DNA of 55,126 nt from Chloroflexota bacterium (GCA_003228105.1 QGNN01000008.1:1-55126); one strand, 5' to 3'. Counted from the stretch's first letter, positions 34,829 through 44,067 are shown. The notes: generated by a model from the letters alone, not told the origin. Program-made: numbers and translations.

Positions 34829-35122
34829 TCAGGAACATAATTGATCCTCCCTGCCCACGTGCCGAGCGGACCCATCGAACCGATATCTTTCTTCTTTACT
34901 TAAGGCTACATCACCTTCAATCGCTCTTAAATATATATGTGTGAACCCAAGGTCCGTGATCATGAAGGCAATCCACTGGACTATACCGCTGGTCAACTCG
35001 GTCCGGGTAACAACTAAAGAATCTTTATGCTGCTACCTTAGCTGTGATGCAAGGAAAACAGCAACGGCTAAGGTAGCTATCCCTGTCGCTATCTGATCTA
35101 CGATAATTATATAGTCAAGCAT
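34829..35122 (-). pseudogene. Decayed gene for a small membrane-anchored protein
   Basis: On the minus strand, ATG 35122 opens MLDYIIIVDQIATGIATLAV, a typical N-terminal helix. It is stopped by TAG after 29 codons and continues in frame with a soluble stretch (SGIVQWIAFMITDLGFTHIY, YLRAIEGDVALSKEERYRF) to a stop at 34829-34831. The stretch resembles a family of short bacterial proteins with one helix and an 'R-x-F' tail, but the end is missing. The in-frame stop and truncated C-terminus indicate a pseudogene. The rest of the 34769-35304 gap holds no gene. Confidence 0.6.
35032..35077. repeat. Perfect 11-bp inverted repeat inside the decayed gene
   Basis: GCTACCTTAGC (35032-35042) and GCTAAGGTAGC (35067-35077) are separated by 24 bases. 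The TAG that interrupts the pseudogene lies in one arm. No T-run follows on either strand, so it is not an intrinsic terminator. Confidence 0.7.
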
Positions 35123-35289
35123 TCTGGAGTGCCTCCATCAGCAGGTCAGTTATACGGCATAAATTACGTCCTTCCGGTGAGAATGGTGCGGGGGGTCATC
35201 TCTGATTAAAATATTAGACCTGATTTAAATTATTCTAAGGATTTAGCGCGCCAGGCACCTTAGACTAGAAAAATAGTTACACAATACGG

Positions 35290-35295
35290 TAATAT
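35290..35295 (+). promoter_or_regulatory. -10 box TAATAT, likely leaderless start of the coiled-coil gene
   Basis: TAATAT ends nine bases before ATG 35305 and no ribosome-binding site is visible between them. No clear -35 box is seen. Confidence 0.35.
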
Positions 35296-35304
35296 CAGCT
35301 CATT

Positions 35305-35970
35305 ATGGAGAAAGAATTCAATTTCGAAAACCTTTATGAAGAGCTCCGACAATCGCAAATGGATATACAACACCTAAGTGACAGTATCCAGGCTCTACGA
35401 GAAGAATTGGAATTTCAAAATTATGAGGAAGGCAGAAATATTCAATCTGCCCGGATGGAAGGGGTTGACGAGGTGACCCAACTGAAAGAAACCATCACTA
35501 GGTTAAGAGAAGAACTTCAGGATTTGCAGTTCAAAAACAACCAGGTAGTTGAAAGAATACACAGCGACTACGCAGAGGAAATGCAACAACTCAGAGATAC
35601 AGCTAGCGCCCTTCGTGCCGAGTTGGAAGAGCTAAAATTCCAGAAAGGCCAAGACGTTCAGAAAGCTATCTCTGATTCTGCAGTAGAAAGTGACCAGTTG
35701 AGGGCCACTGCTGGTGCGCTAAGACAAGAGCTTGAAGATCTTCGATTCAACAAGGATAACGAGGTCCAAAAAGCCATAACTGATGGAGCAGATGAAATTA
35801 CGCAGTTAAAAGAAACATCAGCGTCTTTGAGAGATAACATTGAAACTGTAAAGAGTGAGTATGACCAAAAACTTCATGACTTAGAAAGGGAAGCTCTCGA
35901 TGAAAACAATCATCTCACTCAAACAATATTGACTTTGAGAAATTCATTGGAAGCGGACTTCAAAAATTGA
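35305..35970 (+). CDS. Coiled-coil protein made of 36-residue repeats
   Basis: A 221-residue, highly charged helical protein with no membrane segment. From about residue 17 it consists of roughly six tandem units of exactly 36 residues, each built on a pattern like DQLRATAGALRQELEDLRF followed by a polar linker that ends in VQKAI-D. Units three and four are closest to each other. The repeat suggests a long rod or a platform binding several copies of a partner. It lies 61 bases upstream of the GAF-GAF-PAS cyclase gene on the same strand, so it may scaffold or localise that signalling enzyme. I know no named family. Confidence 0.75.
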   Translation: MEKEFNFENLYEELRQSQMDIQHLSDSIQALREELEFQNYEEGRNIQSARMEGVDEVTQLKETITRLREELQDLQFKNNQVVERIHSDYAEEMQQLRDTASALRAELEELKFQKGQDVQKAISDSAVESDQLRATAGALRQELEDLRFNKDNEVQKAITDGADEITQLKETSASLRDNIETVKSEYDQKLHDLEREALDENNHLTQTILTLRNSLEADFKN

Positions 35971-36031
35971 TATCCATCGTTTTTAGTTCTTCAATTACTT
36001 ATTATTAATCAAAGAAAGTACAGGTCGAAGT

Positions 36032-38272
36032 ATGGCAAATAAATTAGAAGCCTCAGATAGAGCCGAAATGTTATTGAATATCTCAAGACGGGTCGCCCGA
36101 GATGAATCAATCGAAGACATAATTGCTACCATAATTGAAGTCACTACTTGGGAATTAAATGCAGAAAGAGGGTCTTTATTTTTAAATGATTTAGCAACCA
36201 ATGAGCTGTACACCAGGTTTGCCCAAGGTACTAATTTGAGGGAAATAAGGATACACAACAAAAGTGGGATAGCGGGATCAGTTTTCCAATCAGGAGTTGG
36301 AGAGATCATTCACGACGCGTACAGTGACGATCGTTTTAATTCCGCAGTAGATCAGCAAACAGGATATACAACAAAAAATATCCTGTGCGCCCCTGTCAAA
36401 ACCCTAAATGGAGTAACTATCGGGAGCGCGGAGGTATTAAACAAAAAATCCGGTCGCTTTACCAAGAAAGATTTGGAACTTTTAGAAGCAATGACAGAAC
36501 AAGCAAGCATTGCCCTGCAAAGTGCTCAATTTGTGGAACAAATGCAGAAAAGTCGCAATGAGGAGAGAAAGCTTCTTGACGTGGTTTCGGAAGTAACCGC
36601 AGAAATAGACCTACCGACAATGCTAAGCAAGGTTATGGGAGAAGCGACCAAAATGCTTAACGCTGATAGGTCTTCGATATTCCTTAATGATCCAAAAACT
36701 AATGAGCTTTGGTTACAAATTGGTGACGGATTGGAAAGTACTCAAATAAGGTTTCCGAATCATCTGGGCATAGCAGGAACCGTTTTTTCTTCTGGTGAAA
36801 CTATCAACATCCCTCACGCTTATGCAGACCTCAGATTTAATCCAAATCTTGACAAACAAACCGGGTATTTTACTAGATCGATATTATGTGTCCCAATCAT
36901 AAATAAAGATAGGGTGATTTTAGGAGTTACACAAGTTCTTAACAAAAGAGGAGGGCCGTTTACCGAGGAGGACGAACAGAGATTAAAGGCCTTTACTGCG
37001 CAAATCTCTGTCGGCCTCGAGAATGCCCAGCTTTTTGCAGATGTACAGAACATGAAAAACTATAACGATAGTATTTTACAAAGCGCGGCCTCCGGCGTGA
37101 TCACCTTAGATGAAGACGAAAAAATAATAACCTGCAATGAAGCAGGCCTCAGGATACTAAACATTACGGAATCCGAAATATTACAAAAACCCGCCGTAGA
37201 TTTCTTCACTGGGGAAAATGAATGGTTAATGGACCGCATCAATAAGGTGCAGGATGAACAACAGACTGACACTTTCGTAGATGTATCCTATCAAACAAGT
37301 GATGAAACATTATCACTCAATGGAACTGTTGCACCCCTCATAAGCATGGATGAAAAAAAACTCGGCGTCATGGTAATGCTGGAAGACATCAGTACAGAAA
37401 AAAGAATGAAGTCCACTATGTCTAGATACATGGACCCAGGTTTGGCAGACCAGCTACTTAAAGGGGATGATAATTTAGGAGGTGAAGAAAAAAAAGCAAC
37501 GATTCTATTTTCAGATGTCAGAGGCTTTACTACCATCACCGAACAATTGGGAGCACAAGGGACCGTTCAACTATTAAATGACTACTTTACCATCATGGTG
37601 GATTCAATAACGAATCAAGGTGGTATGTTAGATAAATTTATTGGAGATGCCATAATGGCAGCCTTCGGACTCCCTTTCAGTACAGATGATGATGAAGATA
37701 GAGCATTAAGAGCCTCGATTGACATGATAACCAGTCTTTGGGAATGGAATCAGGTGCGAACTAAAAATGGGTTACCTCCAATTGACATGGGGATAGGATT
37801 AAACACGGACACAGTTGTATCTGGAAATATCGGTTCCCCTAAAAGAATGGATTACACAGTTATAGGAGACGGGGTGAATTTAGCTGCCAGATTAGAATCA
37901 GCCTGCAAACAGTATGCTGCACGCATATTGGTGAGTGAGTTTACGCACTCCAATCTAAAAGGAGTATATAGGACTAGAGAAATTGACAAGGTGATTGTAA
38001 AAGGTAAAACAAAGCCTGTAGGAATATATGAGGTACTAGATTTCCATACCGCTGACACATTCCCCAATGTAATGGAAGTATTGAATTACTTTAAAGACGG
38101 GCTGGGAAAATATAGGGTCGGTGACTGGGACCCTGCCATAAAATCATTTAAAGAAGGTCAGAAGTTAAATCCAAAAGATTATATTACTGAGATGTATATA
38201 GATCGTTGTCAAAGCTTAAAAGCAGATCCTCCGAAAAAATGGGATGGTGTTTGGGTGATGACATCAAAATAA
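36032..38272 (+). CDS. GAF-GAF-PAS class III adenylate/guanylate cyclase
   Basis: A 746-residue soluble signalling enzyme. It has GAF domains at about 20-165 and 190-335, a PAS-like domain at 345-455, a catalytic cyclase domain at 485-650 and a TPR-like helical tail. Metal aspartates are Asp495 (ILFSDVRGFT) and Asp539 (DKFIGDAIMAAFG). Lys535 and Asp607 (RMDYTVIGDG) are the adenine-type specificity residues, and Asn616/Arg620 stabilise the transition state. So it probably makes cAMP under control of small ligands or redox sensed by the GAF/PAS part. There is no transmembrane helix. It follows the repeat coiled-coil gene. Confidence 0.93.
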   Translation: MANKLEASDRAEMLLNISRRVARDESIEDIIATIIEVTTWELNAERGSLFLNDLATNELYTRFAQGTNLREIRIHNKSGIAGSVFQSGVGEIIHDAYSDDRFNSAVDQQTGYTTKNILCAPVKTLNGVTIGSAEVLNKKSGRFTKKDLELLEAMTEQASIALQSAQFVEQMQKSRNEERKLLDVVSEVTAEIDLPTMLSKVMGEATKMLNADRSSIFLNDPKTNELWLQIGDGLESTQIRFPNHLGIAGTVFSSGETINIPHAYADLRFNPNLDKQTGYFTRSILCVPIINKDRVILGVTQVLNKRGGPFTEEDEQRLKAFTAQISVGLENAQLFADVQNMKNYNDSILQSAASGVITLDEDEKIITCNEAGLRILNITESEILQKPAVDFFTGENEWLMDRINKVQDEQQTDTFVDVSYQTSDETLSLNGTVAPLISMDEKKLGVMVMLEDISTEKRMKSTMSRYMDPGLADQLLKGDDNLGGEEKKATILFSDVRGFTTITEQLGAQGTVQLLNDYFTIMVDSITNQGGMLDKFIGDAIMAAFGLPFSTDDDEDRALRASIDMITSLWEWNQVRTKNGLPPIDMGIGLNTDTVVSGNIGSPKRMDYTVIGDGVNLAARLESACKQYAARILVSEFTHSNLKGVYRTREIDKVIVKGKTKPVGIYEVLDFHTADTFPNVMEVLNYFKDGLGKYRVGDWDPAIKSFKEGQKLNPKDYITEMYIDRCQSLKADPPKKWDGVWVMTSK

Positions 38273-38350
38273 TTAATAAAATCATTCAGTCCAGTTGAAC
38301 GAAATTATGACCTATGCTAAGTTTAGCTGACTTTTAATGGGAGGTTTGCT

Positions 38351-38572
38351 GTGTTACCACATGTATCTAAATTTGGGATTTATTTTAATTCTTCAGAGGA
38401 AAAAGTCGTCAGAATTACTTCTCCATACTGGTTCCCCCCCAAACCTGAATGGGTATATGTAACCAAAGAAGTAAATGCCACCCTTTTGAGTATTCGGAAA
38501 ATGATAAAAGATCAAGGATTAGCTAGCCAAAGCGATTCTGTGATTTGGGGTCGCATACCTTTGCTAGATTAG
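38351..38572 (+). CDS. Hypothetical small protein
   Basis: A 73-residue protein that I do not recognise, read from GTG 38351 with GGGAGG seven bases before it. The strong ribosome-binding site makes translation likely. It is rich in aromatic residues (PYWFPPKPEWVYV) and has no membrane helix or cysteine. It follows the cyclase gene by 78 bases and precedes another small ORF. Confidence 0.55.
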   Translation: MLPHVSKFGIYFNSSEEKVVRITSPYWFPPKPEWVYVTKEVNATLLSIRKMIKDQGLASQSDSVIWGRIPLLD

Positions 38573-38602
38573 TTTCAGGAGACCATTAGCATCCACAGTA
38601 AA

Positions 38603-38791
38603 ATGTCACACGATAATGAGCCCAAACCAGATATACCCCCAGAATATATCTCTGAATTATCGATAGATGCCAAACAGTGGGTTATTCTAGAACCTTTGGC
38701 CAAGTCTGCCTCAAATTCTGTCAAAATGCTAGACCAATTTCTAACAGTAGAAACTGAGTCATCGGCTATTTTTGTCTTGGGAAAGGTTTAA
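38603..38791 (+). CDS. AtzG/GatC-like small amidase subunit (tentative)
   Basis: A 62-residue protein directly before an amidase gene (three bases between stop and next start). Short GatC- or AtzG-like proteins (DUF4089 type) wrap around their amidase partner. They share the pattern seen here: a helical middle (LAKSASNSVKMLDQFLTV) and a C-terminal extended piece (ESSAIFVLGKV) resembling 'EPAxVF'. The similarity is weak and the call rests largely on position. No good ribosome-binding site is visible. Confidence 0.45.
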   Translation: MSHDNEPKPDIPPEYISELSIDAKQWVILEPLAKSASNSVKMLDQFLTVETESSAIFVLGKV

Positions 38792-38794
38792 GTT

Positions 38795-40201
38795 TTGGAC
38801 AACTTGTGCCAACTTACAATTAGTGAGGCTTCAAGCTTGCTGAAAAGAAAAGAGATCTCCCCCGTGAATCTTGTAGCCTCACATCTTCTGCGCATTCAAG
38901 AGACCGATGGCCACCTGAATTCTTTTATAAAAGTTTTGAGTGACACTTCCAAAAAAAATGCGGCACAAGCGGAAAAAGAAATTTTAGCAGGCGAATGGAA
39001 AGGAAAGTTACACGGCATCCCTATCGGGCTCAAAGATTTATATTACACCAAAGGGATACCAACGACGGTGGGATCCAAAATATATAAAGACTTCATCCCA
39101 AATTTTAATGCTACAGTGGTGGACAAATTATCTGAAGCAGGGGCTATCATCATTGGCAAACTGCAAATGCATGAGTTTGCGCTGGGAACAACCAGCCATA
39201 ACCCTCATTATGGTCCCGCCAGAAATCCATGGAACACTGAATGCATTACTGGTGGTTCTAGCGGGGGATCAGCTTCCTCAGTCTCGGCTGGTCAATGCAT
39301 GGGGGCTTTAGGTAGTGATACAGGGGGATCAATACGCATACCCTCGGCTTTATGTGGAATCGTAGGGATGAAACCCACATTTGGTAGAGTCTCAAGACAT
39401 GGCGTGTTCCCCTTGAGTAGTTCTCTAGATACCGTGGGCCCTATGACAAGAACAGTGGAAGACAACGCTATAATACTCAACGCTATTTCCGGACACGATA
39501 TAAATGATTCTTTCTCTTCGGAACACCGGCTATCTGACTATACATCTGATATCGAAAAAGACATTAGTGGAATAAAAATAGCGCACCCTCAGACATATTT
39601 TTATGATGTTATCGATGAAGAGGTAGTCTGTTTAATGAAGAAGGCTTCTGAACATTTTGCGAGTTTGGGTGGCAAAGTAGAACCCATTGAAGTCCCCATA
39701 CTTGAGCATACCCTAGCGATATCGGGAACAATACTCCTTACCGAGGCAGCAGAGATACATTCTGAAAATATCAGAACTAAAGCGGAATTGATTGGCAATG
39801 ACGTTAAATCTCGCTTGCAGCAAGGCTCTCTAACATCAGGGGTAGATTATGTTAAAAGCCAAAGAGCAAGAACTATTTACAATCAGAAAATAAACAACTT
39901 ATTTGAAAATTACGACATTTTAATCGCCCCTACGGTGGCCACAGGAGCACCGCCGATAAACGATACATCTGTAGAGGTTAACGGGGTTCAGGAACTCATA
40001 GCACCATTAATGGCAAGATTGACCCGGCCCCAAAACATTACAGGACTCCCTACTATTTCACTTCCTATTGGTTTCACATCAAAGGGATTACCGGTGTCGA
40101 TGCAACTTACTGCACCTGCATTCCAAGAGGCTAGACTTTATAACGTAGCCAATCAGTACGAAAAAATATCAGTCTTCAAAAATATGCTTCCACCAATCTA
40201 A
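38795..40201 (+). CDS. Amidase-signature hydrolase (GatA/AtzE-like)
   Basis: A 468-residue amidase with a complete Ser-cisSer-Lys triad: Lys80 (IGLKDLYYT), Ser155 (GGSSGGSAS) and Ser179 (GSDTGGSIR). The spacing between the serines is 24, as in characterised members. The start is TTG 38795. The preceding small ORF may be its partner subunit. A GatA role is possible but no gatB or gatC lies nearby, so hydrolysis of a small amide or ureide is more likely. An alpha/beta hydrolase gene follows by 50 bases. Confidence 0.88.
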   Translation: MDNLCQLTISEASSLLKRKEISPVNLVASHLLRIQETDGHLNSFIKVLSDTSKKNAAQAEKEILAGEWKGKLHGIPIGLKDLYYTKGIPTTVGSKIYKDFIPNFNATVVDKLSEAGAIIIGKLQMHEFALGTTSHNPHYGPARNPWNTECITGGSSGGSASSVSAGQCMGALGSDTGGSIRIPSALCGIVGMKPTFGRVSRHGVFPLSSSLDTVGPMTRTVEDNAIILNAISGHDINDSFSSEHRLSDYTSDIEKDISGIKIAHPQTYFYDVIDEEVVCLMKKASEHFASLGGKVEPIEVPILEHTLAISGTILLTEAAEIHSENIRTKAELIGNDVKSRLQQGSLTSGVDYVKSQRARTIYNQKINNLFENYDILIAPTVATGAPPINDTSVEVNGVQELIAPLMARLTRPQNITGLPTISLPIGFTSKGLPVSMQLTAPAFQEARLYNVANQYEKISVFKNMLPPI

Positions 40202-40251
40202 AAACTTGTCACAATATCCTAATAAAATAATCGTCTGGAGAGGATAAATTT

Positions 40252-41172
40252 ATGACCATTGAAGAACATCAAGGATTATCTCTATATGATGCTGCAAGGG
40301 AAGTAGGAGTGACTTTTGAAAAAGAATGGAAACCTGAAAGTAAATCGATTGAAGTAAATGGAATGAAATTTCATTATCTCGAATGGGGTGACCCTACCAA
40401 TCCCCTCATGGTGTTACTTCATGGATTTGCCCAACAATCACATTCTTGGGACTTCGTTGCTCTGGCATTCGCAGACAGATATCGAATAATCGCATTAGAT
40501 CAAAGAGGGCATGGCGACAGTGATTGGGCATCAGATGGAGACTACACTCCAGAAACACATCAGAAGGATATAGAGGCAATAGTTGCTGAACTAGGCCTCG
40601 GTGAATTTGTTTTGATGGGACTATCAATGGGTGGAAGAAACTCATTCACCTACGCCTCCTCTAACCCTGACCAGGTAAAAGCCTTAATAATTGTGGATGC
40701 TGGTCCTGAAAATGTTAGGGCTGGGACCCAAAACATAAGAAATTTCGTGGAGCAGGAGGACGAACTTGATTCTATTGACGCCTTTGTTGACAGAGTAATT
40801 AAATATAATCCTCGGAGAGATCCAATACAGATCAAGGGAAGCATAGTTAACAATTTAAAACAACTACCTAACGGCAAATGGACGTGGAAATATGACAAGA
40901 CCTTAAGATCCCAAGGAAGAATGGGACGTCCCCAAGATCCAGAAATGACCAGCAGACTATGGGGTTACCTAGAGAATTTGCAGTGTCCGACCATGGTTGT
41001 TAGAGGAGACAAGAGTGACATGATAACTACTGGAACTGCTGACCAAATGATTGGCAGAATACCGGGTGGAAAATTAGCGATAGTAGAAAATGCAGGACAT
41101 CTTGTCATGGGTGATAATCCATCCGGGTTTGAAAAAGCTGTAACGGCGTTTATAGCATCCATTCAAAAATAA
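40252..41172 (+). CDS. Alpha/beta hydrolase
   Basis: A 306-residue hydrolase with an N-terminal extension of about 30 residues before the fold. The oxyanion HGF is in VLLHGFAQQSHSW, DQRGHGDSDW follows, the nucleophile is the serine of GLSMGG, and the histidine is in NAGHLVMGDNP. Esterase, lipase, or C-C hydrolase activity is possible. There is no signal peptide. A strong ribosome-binding site (GGAGAGGA) precedes ATG 40252. Confidence 0.88.
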   Translation: MTIEEHQGLSLYDAAREVGVTFEKEWKPESKSIEVNGMKFHYLEWGDPTNPLMVLLHGFAQQSHSWDFVALAFADRYRIIALDQRGHGDSDWASDGDYTPETHQKDIEAIVAELGLGEFVLMGLSMGGRNSFTYASSNPDQVKALIIVDAGPENVRAGTQNIRNFVEQEDELDSIDAFVDRVIKYNPRRDPIQIKGSIVNNLKQLPNGKWTWKYDKTLRSQGRMGRPQDPEMTSRLWGYLENLQCPTMVVRGDKSDMITTGTADQMIGRIPGGKLAIVENAGHLVMGDNPSGFEKAVTAFIASIQK

Positions 41173-41293
41173 TGTTTTCCTAATTTCGATCAGGGCTGAA
41201 TTATAAATTGCTACACTGAAGATTGGGTGTTACACTTTTGCCAACCTTAAATTAGTTAAATAACAAGTCAAGAGAGAAATCCAGGAGAACGGA

Positions 41294-41557
41294 TTGGACA
41301 GGGCTGACAAAGAAGCCGTAATTGCGGAATACCGCGTTCACGACAACGATACAGGATCGACTGAGTCGCAAGTAGCGATACTAACTTCGCGTATCAATGA
41401 ATTGACTCAGCACTTGAGAGAACATAATCACGACGAATCCACAAGAAGAGGTTTACTGAAACTTGTGGGAAGGCGTCGTCGGCTTTTACGCTATCTGAAT
41501 ACAGAAGATGTAAATAGGTACAGGTCGTTAATATCCCGATTGGGTCTTAGGCGATAG
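41294..41557 (+). CDS. rpsO: 30S ribosomal protein S15
   Basis: An 87-residue primary rRNA-binding protein. It has the family stretches [20 protein letters not shown] and the [20 protein letters not shown] core and ends LISRLGLRR. The start is TTG 41294 with AGGAG just upstream. It sits before pnp, the conserved rpsO-pnp pair, separated here by 80 bases. Confidence 0.96.
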   Translation: MDRADKEAVIAEYRVHDNDTGSTESQVAILTSRINELTQHLREHNHDESTRRGLLKLVGRRRRLLRYLNTEDVNRYRSLISRLGLRR

Positions 41558-41637
41558 TAACTCACGCATCTCCCCTTTCTCCGATTATTGCACATCTCCC
41601 ATTTGAACCTCTGGTATTACTCCAGGAGTAAATCAAC

Positions 41638-44004
41638 ATTTCACTACATACAATAACCCGTAATATACACGGACACGATTTGGAATTGGAAACGGGGCGT
41701 TTGGCTCAAAAGGCAGGCGGTTCTGTACTGATCACGCAAGGTGACAATGTGGTTCTAGCCACGGTCACAATGAGTAACCCTCGAGAAGGATTGGATTTTT
41801 TTCCTCTCACAGTAGATCTAGAAGAAAGACATTATGCTATTGGCCAAATACCCGGAAGTTTTTTTAGACGCGAGGCTAGGCCTACAACTCACGCCATACT
41901 CACTGACAGGCTAATAGACAGGCCAATAAGACCGTTATTCCCCAAGGGGTTTAAAAACGAGGTCCAAGTTATAGCAACAACACTGTCCAGTGACAGAGAA
42001 ATGCCCCTCGACATAATAGCCTTAAACGGGGTTTCTGCTGCACTAAGCATATCGAACATACCATTTAACGGGCCTATCGCCGCAACACGAATTGGGTATA
42101 TTGATGGCGAATTTGTAATTAACCCTACATATTCTCAACTTGAAGAAAGTCTTTTAGACCTTGTGGTTGCGGGTTCTACCGATGGAGTATCAATGATGGA
42201 GGCTGGAGCGAAGGAGGTAGATGAGGACCTTGTGTTTGAAGCTATTCAGCTAGCACAGTCAGTAAATTTAGAGATTATTTCCCTACAACAAGATTTCACT
42301 AATGAAAGTGGTATCCCAAAAGCGGATTTCGTACCAAAAGGACATGATCCTGAAGCTGTGAAACAAGCAAGGGAAATTTTGGGAGACCGTATATACAAGG
42401 CATTGTCAGATGCAGAAGATCAAGAAGACATGAGAAATCGTTTAAAATCTTTAGAAGATGAATTAGAGGAGTCCTTAGCAGAGGAATTTGACTCTAGTGT
42501 TTCATCTGGAGCTTTTGAGGAACTGCTAGATGAACAATTCAGGGTACGAATACTTAAGGACGGAGTTAGACCGGACGGAAGAGGTTTGAGAGAAATACGA
42601 CCGCTTTCAGCCGAGGTTTCGATTCTCCCTCGTACCCATGGCACAGGATTATTCAATAGAGGTGAAACACAAATACTGGGTATAACTACCCTCGGTTCTT
42701 CAGGTGATGCTCAAAAACTAGACAACCTGAGCCCGGAAGTATCCAAAAATTTTATGCTTCATTATAATTTTCCTCCTTATTCTGTCGGAGAAGCGAGAAG
42801 GGTTGGGTCAACTAGCCGTCGAGAGATTGGACATGGAGCTTTAGCTGAAAGAGCCTTGAGTGCTGTTTTACCTTCTCAAGAAGATTTCCCTTACACCATA
42901 AGGATTGTATGTGAGGCCCTTAGTTCAAATGGCAGTACCTCTATGGGTAGTGTTTGTGCAGGAACTCTAGCCTTAATGGATGCTGGGGTGCCGATAACAT
43001 CACCCGTAGCTGGAATATCCGTCGGTCTTATTACTGGTGAGGATGGGGAATATGTAACTCTCACTGACATACAAGGATTAGAAGACCATGTAGGAGATAT
43101 GGATTTTAAAGTTGCAGGTACTTCCGAAGGAGTTACTGCGATCCAGCTTGACATAAAAGTAAATAGCATCAGTTTCGATGTCATCAAAGATGCCCTATCT
43201 CAGGCAAAAGAAGCCAGGTCACAAGTATTGGACGTTATAACGTCTGCAATACCTGAAGTCAGATCTGATATCAGCCCTCACGCACCTAGGATACAAAAAA
43301 TCATGGTTCCTACAGATAAAATAGGTGCAGTGATTGGTCCAGGGGGTAAAACAATCAGAGGAATAGTTGAAGAAACCAATGCGACCGTCGACATACAAGA
43401 TGATGGAACGGTTCTTATAGGGTCCTCTAATGCAGAAGATGCCGCAAGAGCAATAAAGATGGTGGAAGACCTTACAAGAGTAATCACAGTAGGAGAAACT
43501 TTTACTGGTACTGTAGCCAAAATCGCCAGTTTTGGAGCGTTTGTTCAAATATTACCTGGTACAGACGGTATGGTTCACATAAGCGAACTCGCCAACTACA
43601 GAGTCGCAAATGTAGAGGATGAAGTGGCAGTCGGAGATCAAGTGGATGTGAAAGTTATAGGGGTAGACCACACAGGGAAAATTAAATTGTCCAGAAAAAT
43701 ACTTTTGGATGATGGTGATGGCTCTTCATCTGCTCGCCCAAGCCCTAGAGAAGAGGTTGAAAAAGTTAAAGTAAATGTTGGGGACATCATAACTGGAGCA
43801 GTAGTAAATATTACGAAGTTCGGGGCATTCGTTGAAATAGCACCTGGCACAGACGGAATGGTCCACATAAGCGAATTAGAAAATTACAGAGTCTCCAGAG
43901 TTGAAGACGTTGTAAATGTGGGAGAGGAAATTACAGTGGAAGTCATTGATGTAGACGATTCCGGTCGCATAAAGCTTTCTCGTAAGGCTCTTTTGACAGA
44001 CTAA
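41638..44004 (+). CDS. pnp: Polyribonucleotide nucleotidyltransferase (PNPase), probable AUU start
   Basis: Phosphorolytic 3'-5' exoribonuclease of the RNA degradosome. It has two RNase PH domains, the second with TSRREIGHGALAERAL, a KH domain near residue 557 (IGAVIGPGGKTIRGI), and two S1 domains (about 619-690 and 715-785) where most PNPases have one. The conserved N-terminus TRNIHGHDLELETGR extends upstream of the first ordinary start, TTG 41680. The frame has a stop at 41629, and no ATG, GTG or TTG lies between. ATT 41638 has AGGAG nine bases upstream and is the best start, giving 788 residues. Rare AUU starts are known for infC and pcnB. Confidence 0.93.
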   Translation: MSLHTITRNIHGHDLELETGRLAQKAGGSVLITQGDNVVLATVTMSNPREGLDFFPLTVDLEERHYAIGQIPGSFFRREARPTTHAILTDRLIDRPIRPLFPKGFKNEVQVIATTLSSDREMPLDIIALNGVSAALSISNIPFNGPIAATRIGYIDGEFVINPTYSQLEESLLDLVVAGSTDGVSMMEAGAKEVDEDLVFEAIQLAQSVNLEIISLQQDFTNESGIPKADFVPKGHDPEAVKQAREILGDRIYKALSDAEDQEDMRNRLKSLEDELEESLAEEFDSSVSSGAFEELLDEQFRVRILKDGVRPDGRGLREIRPLSAEVSILPRTHGTGLFNRGETQILGITTLGSSGDAQKLDNLSPEVSKNFMLHYNFPPYSVGEARRVGSTSRREIGHGALAERALSAVLPSQEDFPYTIRIVCEALSSNGSTSMGSVCAGTLALMDAGVPITSPVAGISVGLITGEDGEYVTLTDIQGLEDHVGDMDFKVAGTSEGVTAIQLDIKVNSISFDVIKDALSQAKEARSQVLDVITSAIPEVRSDISPHAPRIQKIMVPTDKIGAVIGPGGKTIRGIVEETNATVDIQDDGTVLIGSSNAEDAARAIKMVEDLTRVITVGETFTGTVAKIASFGAFVQILPGTDGMVHISELANYRVANVEDEVAVGDQVDVKVIGVDHTGKIKLSRKILLDDGDGSSSARPSPREEVEKVKVNVGDIITGAVVNITKFGAFVEIAPGTDGMVHISELENYRVSRVEDVVNVGEEITVEVIDVDDSGRIKLSRKALLTD

Positions 44005-44067
44005 AATTTCATAATAGCCAGTAGTTAGGTTTGATTCGGGAACTAAAACGGTAAAAGGAGTTCCACC

